Shown here: in pieces, positions 50,313 to 59,182 of the stretch
Numbering within the stretch: the first letter of the stretch is position 1
How the letters are laid out: each line of letters starts with the position of its first letter
Source of the DNA: Lacticaseibacillus jixianensis
Lineage (GTDB): Bacteria > Bacillota > Bacilli > Lactobacillales > Lactobacillaceae
Assembly (NCBI RefSeq): GCF_003946485.1
Contig: NZ_RHOJ01000005.1
Span: 62,001-126,000 of the forward strand
Reading direction: 5' to 3'
Length of the DNA: 64,000 nt
The notes under the pieces: generated by a model
What the model was told of the DNA's origin: nothing
Database searches by the model: none
Seen by the model: only the letters and a program-made list of their open reading frames with translations
Position numbers and translations under genes: made by a program

Positions 50313-51503
50313 ATGAAATTAGCTAACCGTGTCGCCGCTACGCAAAATGTCGGGCTCAATGACCTCTACACCGCGCCGGACCCCCAGCAGATCTCGTTTG
50401 CCGGCGGCTATCCGGACCCGGCCATGTTTCCGCAGGCTGAACTGACCAATGGGCTCAAGCAGGCCGCCGCTGACCGGGCCGCCTTCCAGTACGCTGACGC
50501 GTGGGGTGATCGCGCGCTGCGCGACCAGCTGGCTGCGCTAATGATGGCGGACGGGATCAAGGCGACCGGGACGGACATTCTGATCACCCAGGGCGCGCAG
50601 CAGGGCATTGATCTGACCGCGCGCTTGATGCTGGATCCTGGTGACGGCCTGGTGGTCGAGGCGCCGACCTACCTCGGTGCACTGGCCGCGTTCAACCAGT
50701 ACGCCCCAACGTATTACGAGGTGCCGATGCAGGAGGACGGGATGGACCTGGAGGCCTTGCAGAAGATCCAGCTGACGCACCCGGTCAAGATGATCTACAC
50801 GGTGCCGGACTTTCAGAACCCGACCGGGGCCGTGATGAGCCTGGAAAAGCGCCAGGCCCTCGTGCGGCTGGCCAACCGCTTCGACGTCCTGATCCTGGAA
50901 GACGGGCCGTACCGCTTCCTGCGCTACGAAGGGGCGAGCTTGCCGCCGATCAAAGCGTTCGACACCGAAGGCCGCGTGATCTTCCTCGGCAGTATGTCCA
51001 AGATCCTTTCGCCTAGCCTGCGCCTGGGTTGGCTGGTGGCCAGCCCACAGCTGCTTGACGGCCTGGAAACGCTCAAAGGGGCCGCGGACGTGGAGTCCAG
51101 TGCCCTCATCCAGCGCGGGGTGAGTCGCTACCTTGACGCTGCCGACTTTCCGGCGCACTTGGCGCAGCTGCGCCAGACGTACCGGGACAAGCGGGACGTG
51201 ATGCTGGCGGCGCTGCACCGGGAGCTGCCCAGCGGGTTTGCGGTCACGCAGCCGCACGGCGGGTTCTTCCTGTGGCTCCAGGGGCCCGCGGGGCTCGACA
51301 TGACGCGCCTGCAGAAGGGGACGCTGCTGCCGGCGCACGTCAGCCTGGTGCCGGGGCGCAACCTGTCGCCGCACCACACGATGGCCAGCGGCGCCCGCCT
51401 GACTTTTGCGGCTCCGGCCCGCGAAGACATCGAACCGGGCGTCAAGCGCCTAACCAAAGCGCTCCGGCAGCGCGTTAGGCAGGCCACCGGTTCCGCTGAC
51501 TGA
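50313..51503 (+). CDS. PLP-dependent aminotransferase, class I/II
   Basis: 396 residues of the fold-type I group that includes 2-aminoadipate (LysN) and aromatic aminotransferases. ISFAGGYPDPAMFP near the start, PDFQNPTG (near 165) and Schiff-base Lys in GSMSKILSPSLRLGW (near 227). It has no N-terminal GntR domain, so it is not a MocR regulator. Faces the lysP-like gene, which hints at lysine or aromatic amino acid metabolism; that is inference. Confidence 0.88.
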   Translation: MKLANRVAATQNVGLNDLYTAPDPQQISFAGGYPDPAMFPQAELTNGLKQAAADRAAFQYADAWGDRALRDQLAALMMADGIKATGTDILITQGAQQGIDLTARLMLDPGDGLVVEAPTYLGALAAFNQYAPTYYEVPMQEDGMDLEALQKIQLTHPVKMIYTVPDFQNPTGAVMSLEKRQALVRLANRFDVLILEDGPYRFLRYEGASLPPIKAFDTEGRVIFLGSMSKILSPSLRLGWLVASPQLLDGLETLKGAADVESSALIQRGVSRYLDAADFPAHLAQLRQTYRDKRDVMLAALHRELPSGFAVTQPHGGFFLWLQGPAGLDMTRLQKGTLLPAHVSLVPGRNLSPHHTMASGARLTFAAPAREDIEPGVKRLTKALRQRVRQATGSAD

Positions 51504-51521
51504 TCGGGCTGGCACCAACGT

Positions 51522-51562
51522 AAAAGCGTCTTCGCTGCGAAAAGGCAGTGAAGACGCTTTTT
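51522..51562. terminator. bidirectional terminator
   Basis: 17-bp stem AAAAGCGTCTTCGCTGC / GCAGTGAAGACGCTTTT (one wobble) between convergent genes. Confidence 0.92.
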
Positions 51563-51575
51563 AGTGGCGCGCTGG

Positions 51576-52976
51576 TTAAATTTGCCCGATGTGTTCGTCG
51601 ATGTGCGCCGCCACCTCATCGTGGACGGTGACGCCGGCCGCCTTGAGGGCCTTGATCTTGCCAGCAAATTGCGGCAGGTCTTTCTCGTTGGCGACGAGCA
51701 TCTCGTCCAACATGTCCTTGGCGCGCTGACCCGACGTGATCATTGGGTTCATGGTGAACGCCTGCAGGGCCAGGCCGTAGTCGCCGGTGGCGGCGGCTTC
51801 GTCGATGACTAGCTCCATGTTCTTCATCAGCTGAAGCCAGCCGCGTTCGGCCGGCTGGAAGCGGCCAAAGGCGATCGGCAAGGCGCCGCTGGCACTGATC
51901 ACGGCAGAGACCTCGACGACGTGGTCTTCGGGCAGGTCCGGGATCGCGCCTTGGTTCAGCGTGGAGACGACCATGTGCGTGTGCTTGTCGCCATAAATTG
52001 AGGCGATCGCTTCGCAGGCCGCATCCGAGTAATGGGCGCCGCCGCGCTGGGCGAGCTGAGCGGGCTTGTGATCCAGGTTGGGATCCTGGTAAAGCTGGAA
52101 GAGTTCGTGCTCGATTTGCATGACCTGCTGGGCGCGGGTGCCAACACCTTGCCATTCATCCAAGCTGTGCTTAAGCATTTCCTCTTCCCGGTAGTAGTAG
52201 CGGTGGTAGGCGCAGGGAATCATTTTCATCTGGTCGACCTGTTCGCGGAAGAATTGCACGTCGAAAATGTTCTTCGGCAGCCCGCCGTCCCGGCCCGCGT
52301 ACATCGCCTTCAGGATGTCCATCGTCACCTCGCGGCCGGTGTTATCCCAGACGCGGTGCCAGTGGAAGTGGTCGATGCCGGCAAACTTGTACGTCAGCTC
52401 CTCGCGCGTCTTGCCGATGGTGGCGGGCTCGCTGAGCATCGCGTTGACCGGCACGTTGCACAGGCCGATCACCTTGTCCCAGTGGCCGTAGGTGCGGATC
52501 GCCTCGGTGATCATGCCGCTTGGGTTAGTGAAGTTGATCAGCCAGGCGTTCGGGCAGAGTTCCTTCATGTCTTTGACGATGTCCAGGATCACCGGCACGG
52601 TGCGGAAGGCCTTGAAGATGCCGCCCGCGCCGTTGGTTTCCTGGCCCAGCATCCCGTAGTAGCCGGGGATGCGTTCATCCTTGACCCGCGCCTCCAGCAG
52701 CCCGACCCGAAACTGCGTCGAGACAAAATCGGCATCCTTCAGCGCCTCCCGCCGGTCCAGCGTCAGGTGAACCGTCCAGTCGAGGCCGGCCGCTTTGACC
52801 ATCCGCTTGGCCATTGCCCCGACGATTTGCAGCTTTTTTTCACCTTCCGGGATATCGACCAGCCAGATCTCCTTGATCGGCAGCTGATCCTGGCGCTTGA
52901 TGAAACCTTCGATGAGTTCTGGGGTGTAACTGGAACCGCCGCCGATCGTGACCAACTTCAATGCTGAATGTGACAT
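51576..52976 (-). CDS. GH4 family 6-phospho-beta-glucosidase
   Basis: 466-residue NAD- and metal-dependent glycosidase that splits phosphorylated beta-glucosides after PTS uptake. TIGGGSSYTPELIEG (11-25) is the NAD site, NPSGM (near 151) and CNVPVN with the metal-binding Cys (near 173), then the DHFHW-type segment (GIDHFHWHR near 206). No PTS genes adjoin. Transcribed with the palindrome- and cre-bearing promoter to its right. Confidence 0.9.
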   Translation of the reverse strand: MSHSALKLVTIGGGSSYTPELIEGFIKRQDQLPIKEIWLVDIPEGEKKLQIVGAMAKRMVKAAGLDWTVHLTLDRREALKDADFVSTQFRVGLLEARVKDERIPGYYGMLGQETNGAGGIFKAFRTVPVILDIVKDMKELCPNAWLINFTNPSGMITEAIRTYGHWDKVIGLCNVPVNAMLSEPATIGKTREELTYKFAGIDHFHWHRVWDNTGREVTMDILKAMYAGRDGGLPKNIFDVQFFREQVDQMKMIPCAYHRYYYREEEMLKHSLDEWQGVGTRAQQVMQIEHELFQLYQDPNLDHKPAQLAQRGGAHYSDAACEAIASIYGDKHTHMVVSTLNQGAIPDLPEDHVVEVSAVISASGALPIAFGRFQPAERGWLQLMKNMELVIDEAAATGDYGLALQAFTMNPMITSGQRAKDMLDEMLVANEKDLPQFAGKIKALKAAGVTVHDEVAAHIDEHIGQI

Positions 52977-53020
52977 GAGTCATTCCTCCTTGTTGTCTGT
53001 AGGGTTCTGAACAACTGTAG

Positions 53021-53058
53021 GATAAAGTGTGGGATTAATCCCATGTCAAGCGTTTTCA
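53021..53058 (-). promoter_or_regulatory. GH4 promoter with operator in the spacer and overlapping cre
   Basis: Minus strand TTGACA (53049-53044), 17-bp spacer, TTTATC (53026-53021). The spacer is filled by the perfect palindrome TGGGATTAATCCCA (53030-53043). TGAAAACGCTTGAC (53058-53045), matching the CcpA cre consensus except its last two bases, overlaps the -35. Together these suggest LacI-type repression plus catabolite repression. Confidence 0.75.
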
Positions 53059-53082
53059 CCTAAAAAGTTTTGGGCAGGGGCT

Positions 53083-54036
53083 TCATGCCTTGACCCAGTG
53101 CGGCCGGATCGTCTCCGCCGCCAGTTCCTGATCGGTCAGCTGGCCGACCAGGTAGCGAACGCCGTTGCAGGCCTGACTGCGAAAGCCCAAGTCCATCGTG
53201 CGGATCGCGGTCAGCTTGGCGATCGCACTGTTGTCGGTGCTGACTACGGTGCAGTCAGGCGGGCAGGCGCCGCCAGCGCGGCGCAGCGTCGCGACAAACT
53301 CGGCGGCGACGTAATCAGCGAAGAACACGACAGCGTGGGGCCGGGCGGCCGCGGCAAGCCAGCGCTTCGCGGCGGTTTTGCCGGCATTTTGCTGCGTGGC
53401 AAAATGACAGACGAAGGTCATCGCCGCGTCAGGGTGCCGCGCCTGAAAGGTCGCAATGGCGCGCAGGCGAGCCTGCGTATTGGCACTGCTGCGGTCAGAA
53501 AGGACGTGGCCGATCTGCCGGTGCCCCTCGCGGTAAAGCTGCTCAAGGATCTTCAGGTAGAGCGGGTAGTGGTCGAGGTAGTTCGAATAGATATCGGGCC
53601 GATCGACGCGCTGCCAAGTCGCGATCGGGCCAAACTGCGTGTAGCGACTGATCACGTCCCAGTCGTTGATCCGGGTCAGAATAAACACCGCATCCAGCGC
53701 GCCGCTCGCCAGCAGGTCGAGGGTCTGCCGCTCGGTCTCCGCGTTTTGGGTAAAGTACACGTTCACGGTGAAGCCATACCGGGCCGCCTCGTGCACGAAC
53801 ACATCCATGAACTCGCCGGCGAGGGGAAAATACTCCCGCAGCAGAAAGCCGATGGTGTTGGTGCGCTGGCGGCGCAGGTTCTTGGCCCGCTGATTCGGGA
53901 TGTAATGGAGCTCGCGCATGGCCGCGAGGATCCGCTGCCGCTTGGCCGCGCTCACGTAACCCTGGCCGCTGACCACGCGGGAAACCGTCGACTTAGAAAT
54001 GCCGGTGACCCTTGCCAAATCGTAAATCGTCGTCAT
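53083..54036 (-). CDS. LacI family transcriptional regulator
   Basis: 317 residues. N-terminal helix-turn-helix TIYDLARVTGISKSTVSRVV (3-22) and hinge helix (NQRAKNLRRQRTNTIGFLL), then a periplasmic-binding-like sugar domain. It lies upstream of and codirectional with the GH4 gene and likely binds the palindrome at 53030. The ligand is probably a phosphorylated or free beta-glucoside. Substrate pairing is inference. Confidence 0.9.
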   Translation of the reverse strand: MTTIYDLARVTGISKSTVSRVVSGQGYVSAAKRQRILAAMRELHYIPNQRAKNLRRQRTNTIGFLLREYFPLAGEFMDVFVHEAARYGFTVNVYFTQNAETERQTLDLLASGALDAVFILTRINDWDVISRYTQFGPIATWQRVDRPDIYSNYLDHYPLYLKILEQLYREGHRQIGHVLSDRSSANTQARLRAIATFQARHPDAAMTFVCHFATQQNAGKTAAKRWLAAAARPHAVVFFADYVAAEFVATLRRAGGACPPDCTVVSTDNSAIAKLTAIRTMDLGFRSQACNGVRYLVGQLTDQELAAETIRPHWVKA

Positions 54037-54291
54037 TTAGGCTGCCTCCGTTCTGTAATCTCTGCATGGTCATCGTAGCACATGCGCGGCGCCGATCGGA
54101 GGTGCGCGATGCGCTTTAATAGGCAGAAGGGACGGTTAATGATAGGCTATTAACAACAAATTGTGTTCGTTAAAGGGGTGATCCATTTTGCCATTTTGCC
54201 GTGCGGCGACTGGCGGATCCGGGTGACTGCTGTAGCGGTTAAGCCCCATCGCATCGCTCGTTTAGGCCAGTAATTATTTCACCGCAGTGTC
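54037..54291. other. intergenic, no gene seen
   Basis: About 310 bp between the divergent lacI and HTH genes (to the start at 54348). It holds AT-rich tracts and the promoter at 54292, but no supportable ORF or repeat. Confidence 0.5.
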
Positions 54292-54320
54292 TTTACACGG
54301 CCTAATAAATAACCTATGAT
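54292..54320 (+). promoter_or_regulatory. promoter of the HTH-like gene
   Basis: TTTACA (54292-54297), exact 17-bp spacer, TATGAT (54315-54320). Confidence 0.75.
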
Positions 54321-54347
54321 AAAAAAATAAATGGCTGGAGGCGTGTC

Positions 54348-55034
54348 ATGAATGAATTGAAGCTGGCCCAGTATGCATTGGATAATTTATCCGCTCGGCG
54401 CCTGGGCGAAGAGATCGGGATCAGCCAGGCCGACCTCGCACGTCTAAAGGACGGTCGAGTGGCGCTTCAAGCTTCGCCTTATGCCACCGTGCACGCCCTG
54501 GCCGAGGTGGCACTAGGCAGGCTGAACTCCGAAGCGCTGCACATCGTTCAGAAGGTCAAGACCAGCCGCGAGGGCACTCGGTTCACCGGCATGCTGGACT
54601 TTACGCCCAGTGAGCTCGGGGACATTAGCCACTGGGGCGTCCGGACCAGCTACACGATCGCCCGCGCCATCTGCACCGACGCCCCGGATCTCATGGCGTC
54701 ATTCGTGCTGATGATGATGGGGCGGCCTTATGCCTATCAGGCCCGCGATCAGTTCGAGGTGCTGACCGAGGCGATCGAGGCGGTGCTCTTTAACCTTCAA
54801 AATGCAGATCTGAGCGTGCGCCTGCCCAACTTCGTCGCCAGCGATGGCACGCGGTATTACCGCATCCTGGCGAACTGGCATCTCCTTCAGGACCCGGCCG
54901 GCGAGGAGACTTGGGCACGGCTGGCCACGACGGTGCAGTCACTCGAGATCCGCTGGGAGGACCACTGCAGTCTGTATTCACCGGTGCGCGTGCGCATGAC
55001 GACCTTTCAGCCGGGCGGGGATGGCGACTGCTGA
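54348..55034 (+). CDS. HTH-like protein of unknown function
   Basis: 228 residues. The first 60 have a helix-turn-helix look (SARRLGEEIGISQADLARLKDGR). The rest is soluble, with DFTPSELGDISHWGVRTSYTI and a Trp-rich C-terminal part; no family is recognised. Strong promoter and GGAGG site, own terminator, so it is expressed alone. It may be a regulator with an unknown effector domain. Confidence 0.7.
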   Translation: MNELKLAQYALDNLSARRLGEEIGISQADLARLKDGRVALQASPYATVHALAEVALGRLNSEALHIVQKVKTSREGTRFTGMLDFTPSELGDISHWGVRTSYTIARAICTDAPDLMASFVLMMMGRPYAYQARDQFEVLTEAIEAVLFNLQNADLSVRLPNFVASDGTRYYRILANWHLLQDPAGEETWARLATTVQSLEIRWEDHCSLYSPVRVRMTTFQPGGDGDC

Positions 55035-55062
55035 GTGGCGACCAGTTAAATATTAAACAGGG

Positions 55063-55092
55063 AACGCGGGTCGCTGACGAGCCGCGTTTTTG
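55063..55092 (+). terminator. intrinsic terminator
   Basis: ACGCGG/CCGCGT stem with T-run. Confidence 0.75.
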
Positions 55093-55135
55093 TCTACCAT
55101 CACCGGTGAAAATGTCTGCCGCCGCCCGGTGGGTT

Positions 55136-55144
55136 TGTTACAAT
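55136..55144 (+). promoter_or_regulatory. extended -10 promoter of the HAD operon
   Basis: TGTTACAAT, 34 bp before the ATG at 55179. Confidence 0.5.
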
Positions 55145-55178
55145 TAAGAGATGAAACCGTCACCAATAGGAGGAGCTT

Positions 55179-55970
55179 ATGATTAAACTGATCGCCGTCG
55201 ATATGGACGGCACGTTTCTCAACTCAAACCAGGATTATGACCGGGCACGCTTTGCGAAAGTTCATGCGCGCATGACCGAACGCGGGATCCGTTTCGTGGT
55301 CGCCAGCGGGAACCAGTACTTCCAGCTGCGCTCATTCTTCACGGACTACCCGGACACCATCTACGTGGCGGAAAACGGCGCCTACATTCGCGATGCCGAA
55401 ACGACCTACGCCGTGCACACCTTCAGTCCCGAAGCTACGGCCACGCTGACGCGCTACCTCAGTGCCGATCCGGTGCTGGCGGCCATCGCGTGCGGGGTGA
55501 AAACCGCGCACATTCGCCGCAGTGAGGACCCGGCGTTCATTGACGAGATGCGCCGCTACTACCACCGCCTCCAGCTGCAGGACACGCTGGCCGCGCCGGA
55601 CGATCAGATCCTGAAGTTCGCCACCAAAATGCCGCCGGCGCGCACCCAGGAGTACCTCGCCAAGTACAATGAGGCCTTCGCCGGCATTGCCGTGCCGACC
55701 AGCTCCGGGCACGGGGACATTGACATCATCCAACCTGGCCGCCACAAGGCCGCGGGGCTGGCGGAACTGGGGCAGGCGCTGAACATCCCGCTCAGTGAGA
55801 TGGCGGCGTTTGGGGATGGCGGCAACGACCTGGAAATGATCCGCGAAGTCGGCCTGGGTGTCGCAATGAAGAACGCGGATCCCGAGGTGCTGGCCGCAGC
55901 CGCCGCCGTGACGCCGGTCGACAACGATGCCAGCGGCGTCTGCGCGTTTCTTGAGGATTATCTGAAGTAA
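55179..55970 (+). CDS. Cof-type HAD-IIB hydrolase
   Basis: 263 residues. Motif I VDMDGTFLNS (7-16), motif II VASGNQ (near 46), the C2 cap in the middle, and motif IV FGDGGNDLEMI (near 210). Cytoplasmic sugar-phosphate or nucleotide phosphatase of the Cof/YidA group; the true substrate is unknown. First gene of a three-gene operon with a histidine phosphatase and a MalY-like enzyme. Confidence 0.92.
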   Translation: MIKLIAVDMDGTFLNSNQDYDRARFAKVHARMTERGIRFVVASGNQYFQLRSFFTDYPDTIYVAENGAYIRDAETTYAVHTFSPEATATLTRYLSADPVLAAIACGVKTAHIRRSEDPAFIDEMRRYYHRLQLQDTLAAPDDQILKFATKMPPARTQEYLAKYNEAFAGIAVPTSSGHGDIDIIQPGRHKAAGLAELGQALNIPLSEMAAFGDGGNDLEMIREVGLGVAMKNADPEVLAAAAAVTPVDNDASGVCAFLEDYLK

Positions 55971-55985
55971 AAGAGGACTTGAATC

Positions 55986-56585
55986 GTGAGTAAAAAGTTA
56001 TATCTGATGCGCCATGGTGAGACCCTGTTCAACGTCTTGGGCCGCATTCAGGGCTGGTGTGATTCACCGCTGACCGCCCGCGGTGTTGCCCAGGCCCAAA
56101 CGGCGCGACAATGGTTTGCGGCGCACAACGTGACGCTGACGGAGGCGCACTGCTCAACGGCGGAGCGGGCTTCAGACACGCTGGAGCTGGCGTGCGACCT
56201 ACCGTACACCCGGGAGAAAGGCCTGCGCGAACACAGTTTTGGCCGGTTTGAGGGCCAACCGGAGTACTTGAACCCAAAGCTGCCTTACGGGGATTTCTTC
56301 GCGCCTTACGGGGGGGAGACTGACGCTGCCTTGATTGAGCGCGTGAGCCAGACCGTGGACCGGCTGATGGCCGCTGCCCCAGATGGGGCGCAGGTGCTAT
56401 TGGTCTCGCACGCCGGCGCGACGGCATCATTTCTTCGCTCGCACACCACCTCGCACAAGATCTGGCGACTGCCGAACTGCGGGATCGCGATTTTTGACTA
56501 CGACCACGGCGCCTACGCGTTCGAGCAGGTTGCCGACCCCGTTGCCTGGGCGCAGAAACAGGAGGATTGCCATGACAAAATATGA
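55986..56585 (+). CDS. histidine phosphatase family protein
   Basis: 199 residues. RHGET (9-13, His10 nucleophile), the acidic loop REHSFGRFEGQPE (near 81-93), second His in VSHAGAT (near 141). It lies 15 bp after the HAD gene. Overlaps the MalY-like gene by 14 bp, indicating translational coupling. The substrate is unknown. Confidence 0.88.
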   Translation: MSKKLYLMRHGETLFNVLGRIQGWCDSPLTARGVAQAQTARQWFAAHNVTLTEAHCSTAERASDTLELACDLPYTREKGLREHSFGRFEGQPEYLNPKLPYGDFFAPYGGETDAALIERVSQTVDRLMAAAPDGAQVLLVSHAGATASFLRSHTTSHKIWRLPNCGIAIFDYDHGAYAFEQVADPVAWAQKQEDCHDKI

Positions 56586-57744
56586 TTTTGATACCGTGAT
56601 CGATCGTTACGGGACGTACTCGGACCAGTGGGATTACGTGCAGGACCGCTTCGGCGTTGCCAACCTCTTGCCGTTTACCATTTCCGACATGGACTTTGCC
56701 ACCGCGCCCGGCGTCCGCGCCGTGCTGGTGAAGGCGGCGGAAAAGGGCATCTTCGGCTACACCCACTGGGACAACCCGGCGTTTAAGGGCGCCATTGCCG
56801 GCTGGTTTGACCGCCGCTACCACGTGGCCATCGACCAGGACGCCATCGTCTACAGCCCCAGTGTCATTTTTACCCTGGCGAAGCTGCTTGAACAATTCAG
56901 CAAGCCCGGCGACAAGGTCGTGACCTTCAGCCCGTGCTACGACGCCTTCATTAAGACAGTGACCTCAAACAACCGTCTGCTGCTGGAGTTCGACATCAAC
57001 CACGGCGTTGACTGGGCCGCGCTGGACGCCTACTTTGCCCGTGAGCACCCGGCCGTCTTCCTGCTGTGCAACCCCCACAACCCGCTGGGCATTGCCTGGT
57101 CGGGGGCGGCCATGCAGCGCATCGTCGAGCTGTGCAACGCCTACCACGTCGCCATCATTTCAGACGAGATCCACATGGGGGTCGTGCGCCGCGGCACCGT
57201 CGTTCACTCCCTGGCCGCCTACTTCAACCAGCTCACCGTGCAAAAGGCGGTCATCTCCTCGGCGGGCAAGGCCTTCAACGTCACCGCGCTCGGCTGCTCG
57301 TACGCGCTGATCCCGGACGCCCGCGACCGCGAGGAGTTCACGTTCGGCCTCGAGTACCGCAGCGCGCTGTCCTCCGTGCCGTACCTGGGGATGCTCGCGA
57401 CCATCGAGTCCTACGCCCATCAGGAGGACTGGCTCAACCAGCTCTGCGACTACATCGACGGCAACTACGCCTACCTGCAAAAGTACCTGAAGGATGAACT
57501 CGGGCTGGATTACCAGATCCCGGCTGCCACTTATCTGGCATGGATCGACATCACGCCGCTGGACATCACCATGCCGCAGCTGCAGGACGAGATGATCCAC
57601 GGGCAGAAGGTCGCGATCATGGACGGGCGCGTCTACGGCAACGGCGGCGCCAATCATCTGCGGTTCAACCTGGGGGCGCCGCGGAGCAAGGTTGAGGAAG
57701 GACTGAAGCGGCTGGGGGCGGCGGTGAAGACGCTGCAAGAATAA
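56572..57744 (+). CDS. patB: MalY/PatB family PLP-dependent C-S lyase
   Basis: 390-residue cystathionine beta-lyase-like enzyme. LLPFTISDMDFATAPGV near the start and Schiff-base Lys in VISSAGKAFNVTALGCSYALIP (near 228-249). It cleaves C-S bonds of cystathionine or cysteine conjugates; the homologues contribute sulfur aroma in lactobacilli. The ATG at 56572 follows ACAGGAGG and lies within the phosphatase end. The longer frame upstream is an overlapping shadow. Confidence 0.92.
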   Translation: MTKYDFDTVIDRYGTYSDQWDYVQDRFGVANLLPFTISDMDFATAPGVRAVLVKAAEKGIFGYTHWDNPAFKGAIAGWFDRRYHVAIDQDAIVYSPSVIFTLAKLLEQFSKPGDKVVTFSPCYDAFIKTVTSNNRLLLEFDINHGVDWAALDAYFAREHPAVFLLCNPHNPLGIAWSGAAMQRIVELCNAYHVAIISDEIHMGVVRRGTVVHSLAAYFNQLTVQKAVISSAGKAFNVTALGCSYALIPDARDREEFTFGLEYRSALSSVPYLGMLATIESYAHQEDWLNQLCDYIDGNYAYLQKYLKDELGLDYQIPAATYLAWIDITPLDITMPQLQDEMIHGQKVAIMDGRVYGNGGANHLRFNLGAPRSKVEEGLKRLGAAVKTLQE

Positions 57745-57811
57745 GAAAATTCCTGTATTCTTTAATTAGGTGGACTGCCTGTATTTAGTTGATCCTGGTT
57801 TTCTGTTTGAA

Positions 57812-57841
57812 ACGGCTTGTTTGAAGGACAAGCCGTCTTTT
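57812..57841 (+). terminator. terminator before the BREX island
   Basis: ACGGCTTGT / ACAAGCCGT stem followed by CTTTT. Confidence 0.8.
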
Positions 57842-57980
57842 CATGAGGTGATGATATCAGAATATTTGGATTGCGATCGTCAAGATAGCATCGAATCAAA
57901 TCAGCGTTAAGTTGGAAGCATTCCTATACCTTCAATTCTGGTAGTATTGTTATAAAGTCATGAATAGAGAGGACTAAATC

Positions 57981-58574
57981 ATGTCAGGTTATTCCGCAGC
58001 GGCAGTCAAGTTTCCATTTTGGTTCTATGAGTTTAAGCAAGCGATGGAATGGCAACGTGATGGTGAACAATGGAAACAGGTCAAATATCACATATTAGAT
58101 GAAAATTGGTTTAAGCTAAGCTCCACCTCACGTCGGCAAAGCCTATACAGTGAGGTTGCAGAAAGAGTGCAATCGTTGACTCCAGAAATCTGTACCGTGT
58201 TTTTCAAGACTGACACGGATAATCAGCGTCTCATCAACCTGATTGGGATGATGAATACTAATCGGTTATTTAAGTCCTTTATTCTCAGGACCTATCGAGA
58301 CGAGTTGATGCTGGGTGATCTGAAGCTTGAAGATTATGAAATTCAGGCTTTCTTTCGTCAGATTCAAGCAGAGGATGAAGCTGCGGCAAAGTGGCAGGAC
58401 GAGACAGTGCAACGGCTGGGGGGGAGTTTTCGCAATTATTTGACACAGTCAGGATTAGCAAAATTGGACGGGACAACGTTGTTGGTGACTAGACCTTTGC
58501 TGGACTCAGCACTGGAGGATGCGTTAGTTGCTGCCAATCATCAGGATTATGTTGCTGCGTTGACTGGGAGGTAG
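57981..58574 (+). CDS. brxA: BREX system protein BrxA
   Basis: 197 residues, DUF1819-like. All-helical small protein that in known systems binds DNA and is needed for phage exclusion. Visible features: SGYSAAAVKFPFWFYEFKQA at the start and the helical IGMMNTNRLFKSFILRTYRDE in the middle. Assigned by order with brxB and brxC more than by motif. First gene of the BREX operon; base composition here drops sharply relative to the preceding genes. GAGAGGAC site before the ATG. Confidence 0.88.
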   Translation: MSGYSAAAVKFPFWFYEFKQAMEWQRDGEQWKQVKYHILDENWFKLSSTSRRQSLYSEVAERVQSLTPEICTVFFKTDTDNQRLINLIGMMNTNRLFKSFILRTYRDELMLGDLKLEDYEIQAFFRQIQAEDEAAAKWQDETVQRLGGSFRNYLTQSGLAKLDGTTLLVTRPLLDSALEDALVAANHQDYVAALTGR

Positions 58575-58576
58575 TT

Positions 58577-59182
58577 ATGGGAGATTTACAGCAAGATTTC
58601 GCGAAATTAAAGCAAAAAATTGCGCAACCGTCATTTCAGCAGAACCATGGCTTGTCAAACGAGGTGGGCTACTATATCTTCGATTACGATGCCAAGGATG
58701 AATTGATCGTGCGTGAGAATGTGGCCAATATCGCTGTGTCTTCGACGGTAGCGACGATTGGGGCAGATGTTAAGGTGTTTGACTTGTTCGATATTATGAT
58801 GGGGATTGTTGATCGATTCGGCTATCGCGAAGGCTTTGAAAATATTGAGCGAGAAGATGGCATGGCAGAAGTTGTGACACAGATGAACAATATCCTGGAT
58901 ATGGATTCCGAGCGCAACTTGGTCGTTGAATATGTTCGCCAGGCCGTTGAGAACGATAAGTCTACCATAATCTTCCTGACTGGGGTTGGCAAAATCTTTC
59001 CACTGTTGCGCTCGCACAAGATCCTGAATACCATGAATCAAGTCATTGATAAGTTCCCGGTGGTCATGTTCTATCCTGGCTATTATGATGGAGTGCGTCT
59101 CAAAATGTTCGGTCAGTTGGAAGATGATAATTACTATCGTGCTTTCGGGTTAAGAATGGAGTGGAATAACAGTGAAAATTAG
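58577..59182 (+). CDS. brxB: BREX system protein BrxB
   Basis: 201 residues, DUF1788-like. The family's NEVGYYIFDYDAKDELIVRE (26-45) and FLTGVGKIFPLLRSHKILN (near 134-152) segments are visible. Function within BREX is unclear, possibly linking BrxC with PglZ. Starts 2 bp after brxA and overlaps brxC by 11 bp. Confidence 0.9.
   Translation: MGDLQQDFAKLKQKIAQPSFQQNHGLSNEVGYYIFDYDAKDELIVRENVANIAVSSTVATIGADVKVFDLFDIMMGIVDRFGYREGFENIEREDGMAEVVTQMNNILDMDSERNLVVEYVRQAVENDKSTIIFLTGVGKIFPLLRSHKILNTMNQVIDKFPVVMFYPGYYDGVRLKMFGQLEDDNYYRAFGLRMEWNNSEN

Noticed and set aside
53029-54078. 349-codon plus-strand frame
   Set aside because: Antisense of the lacI gene, whose HTH is clear.
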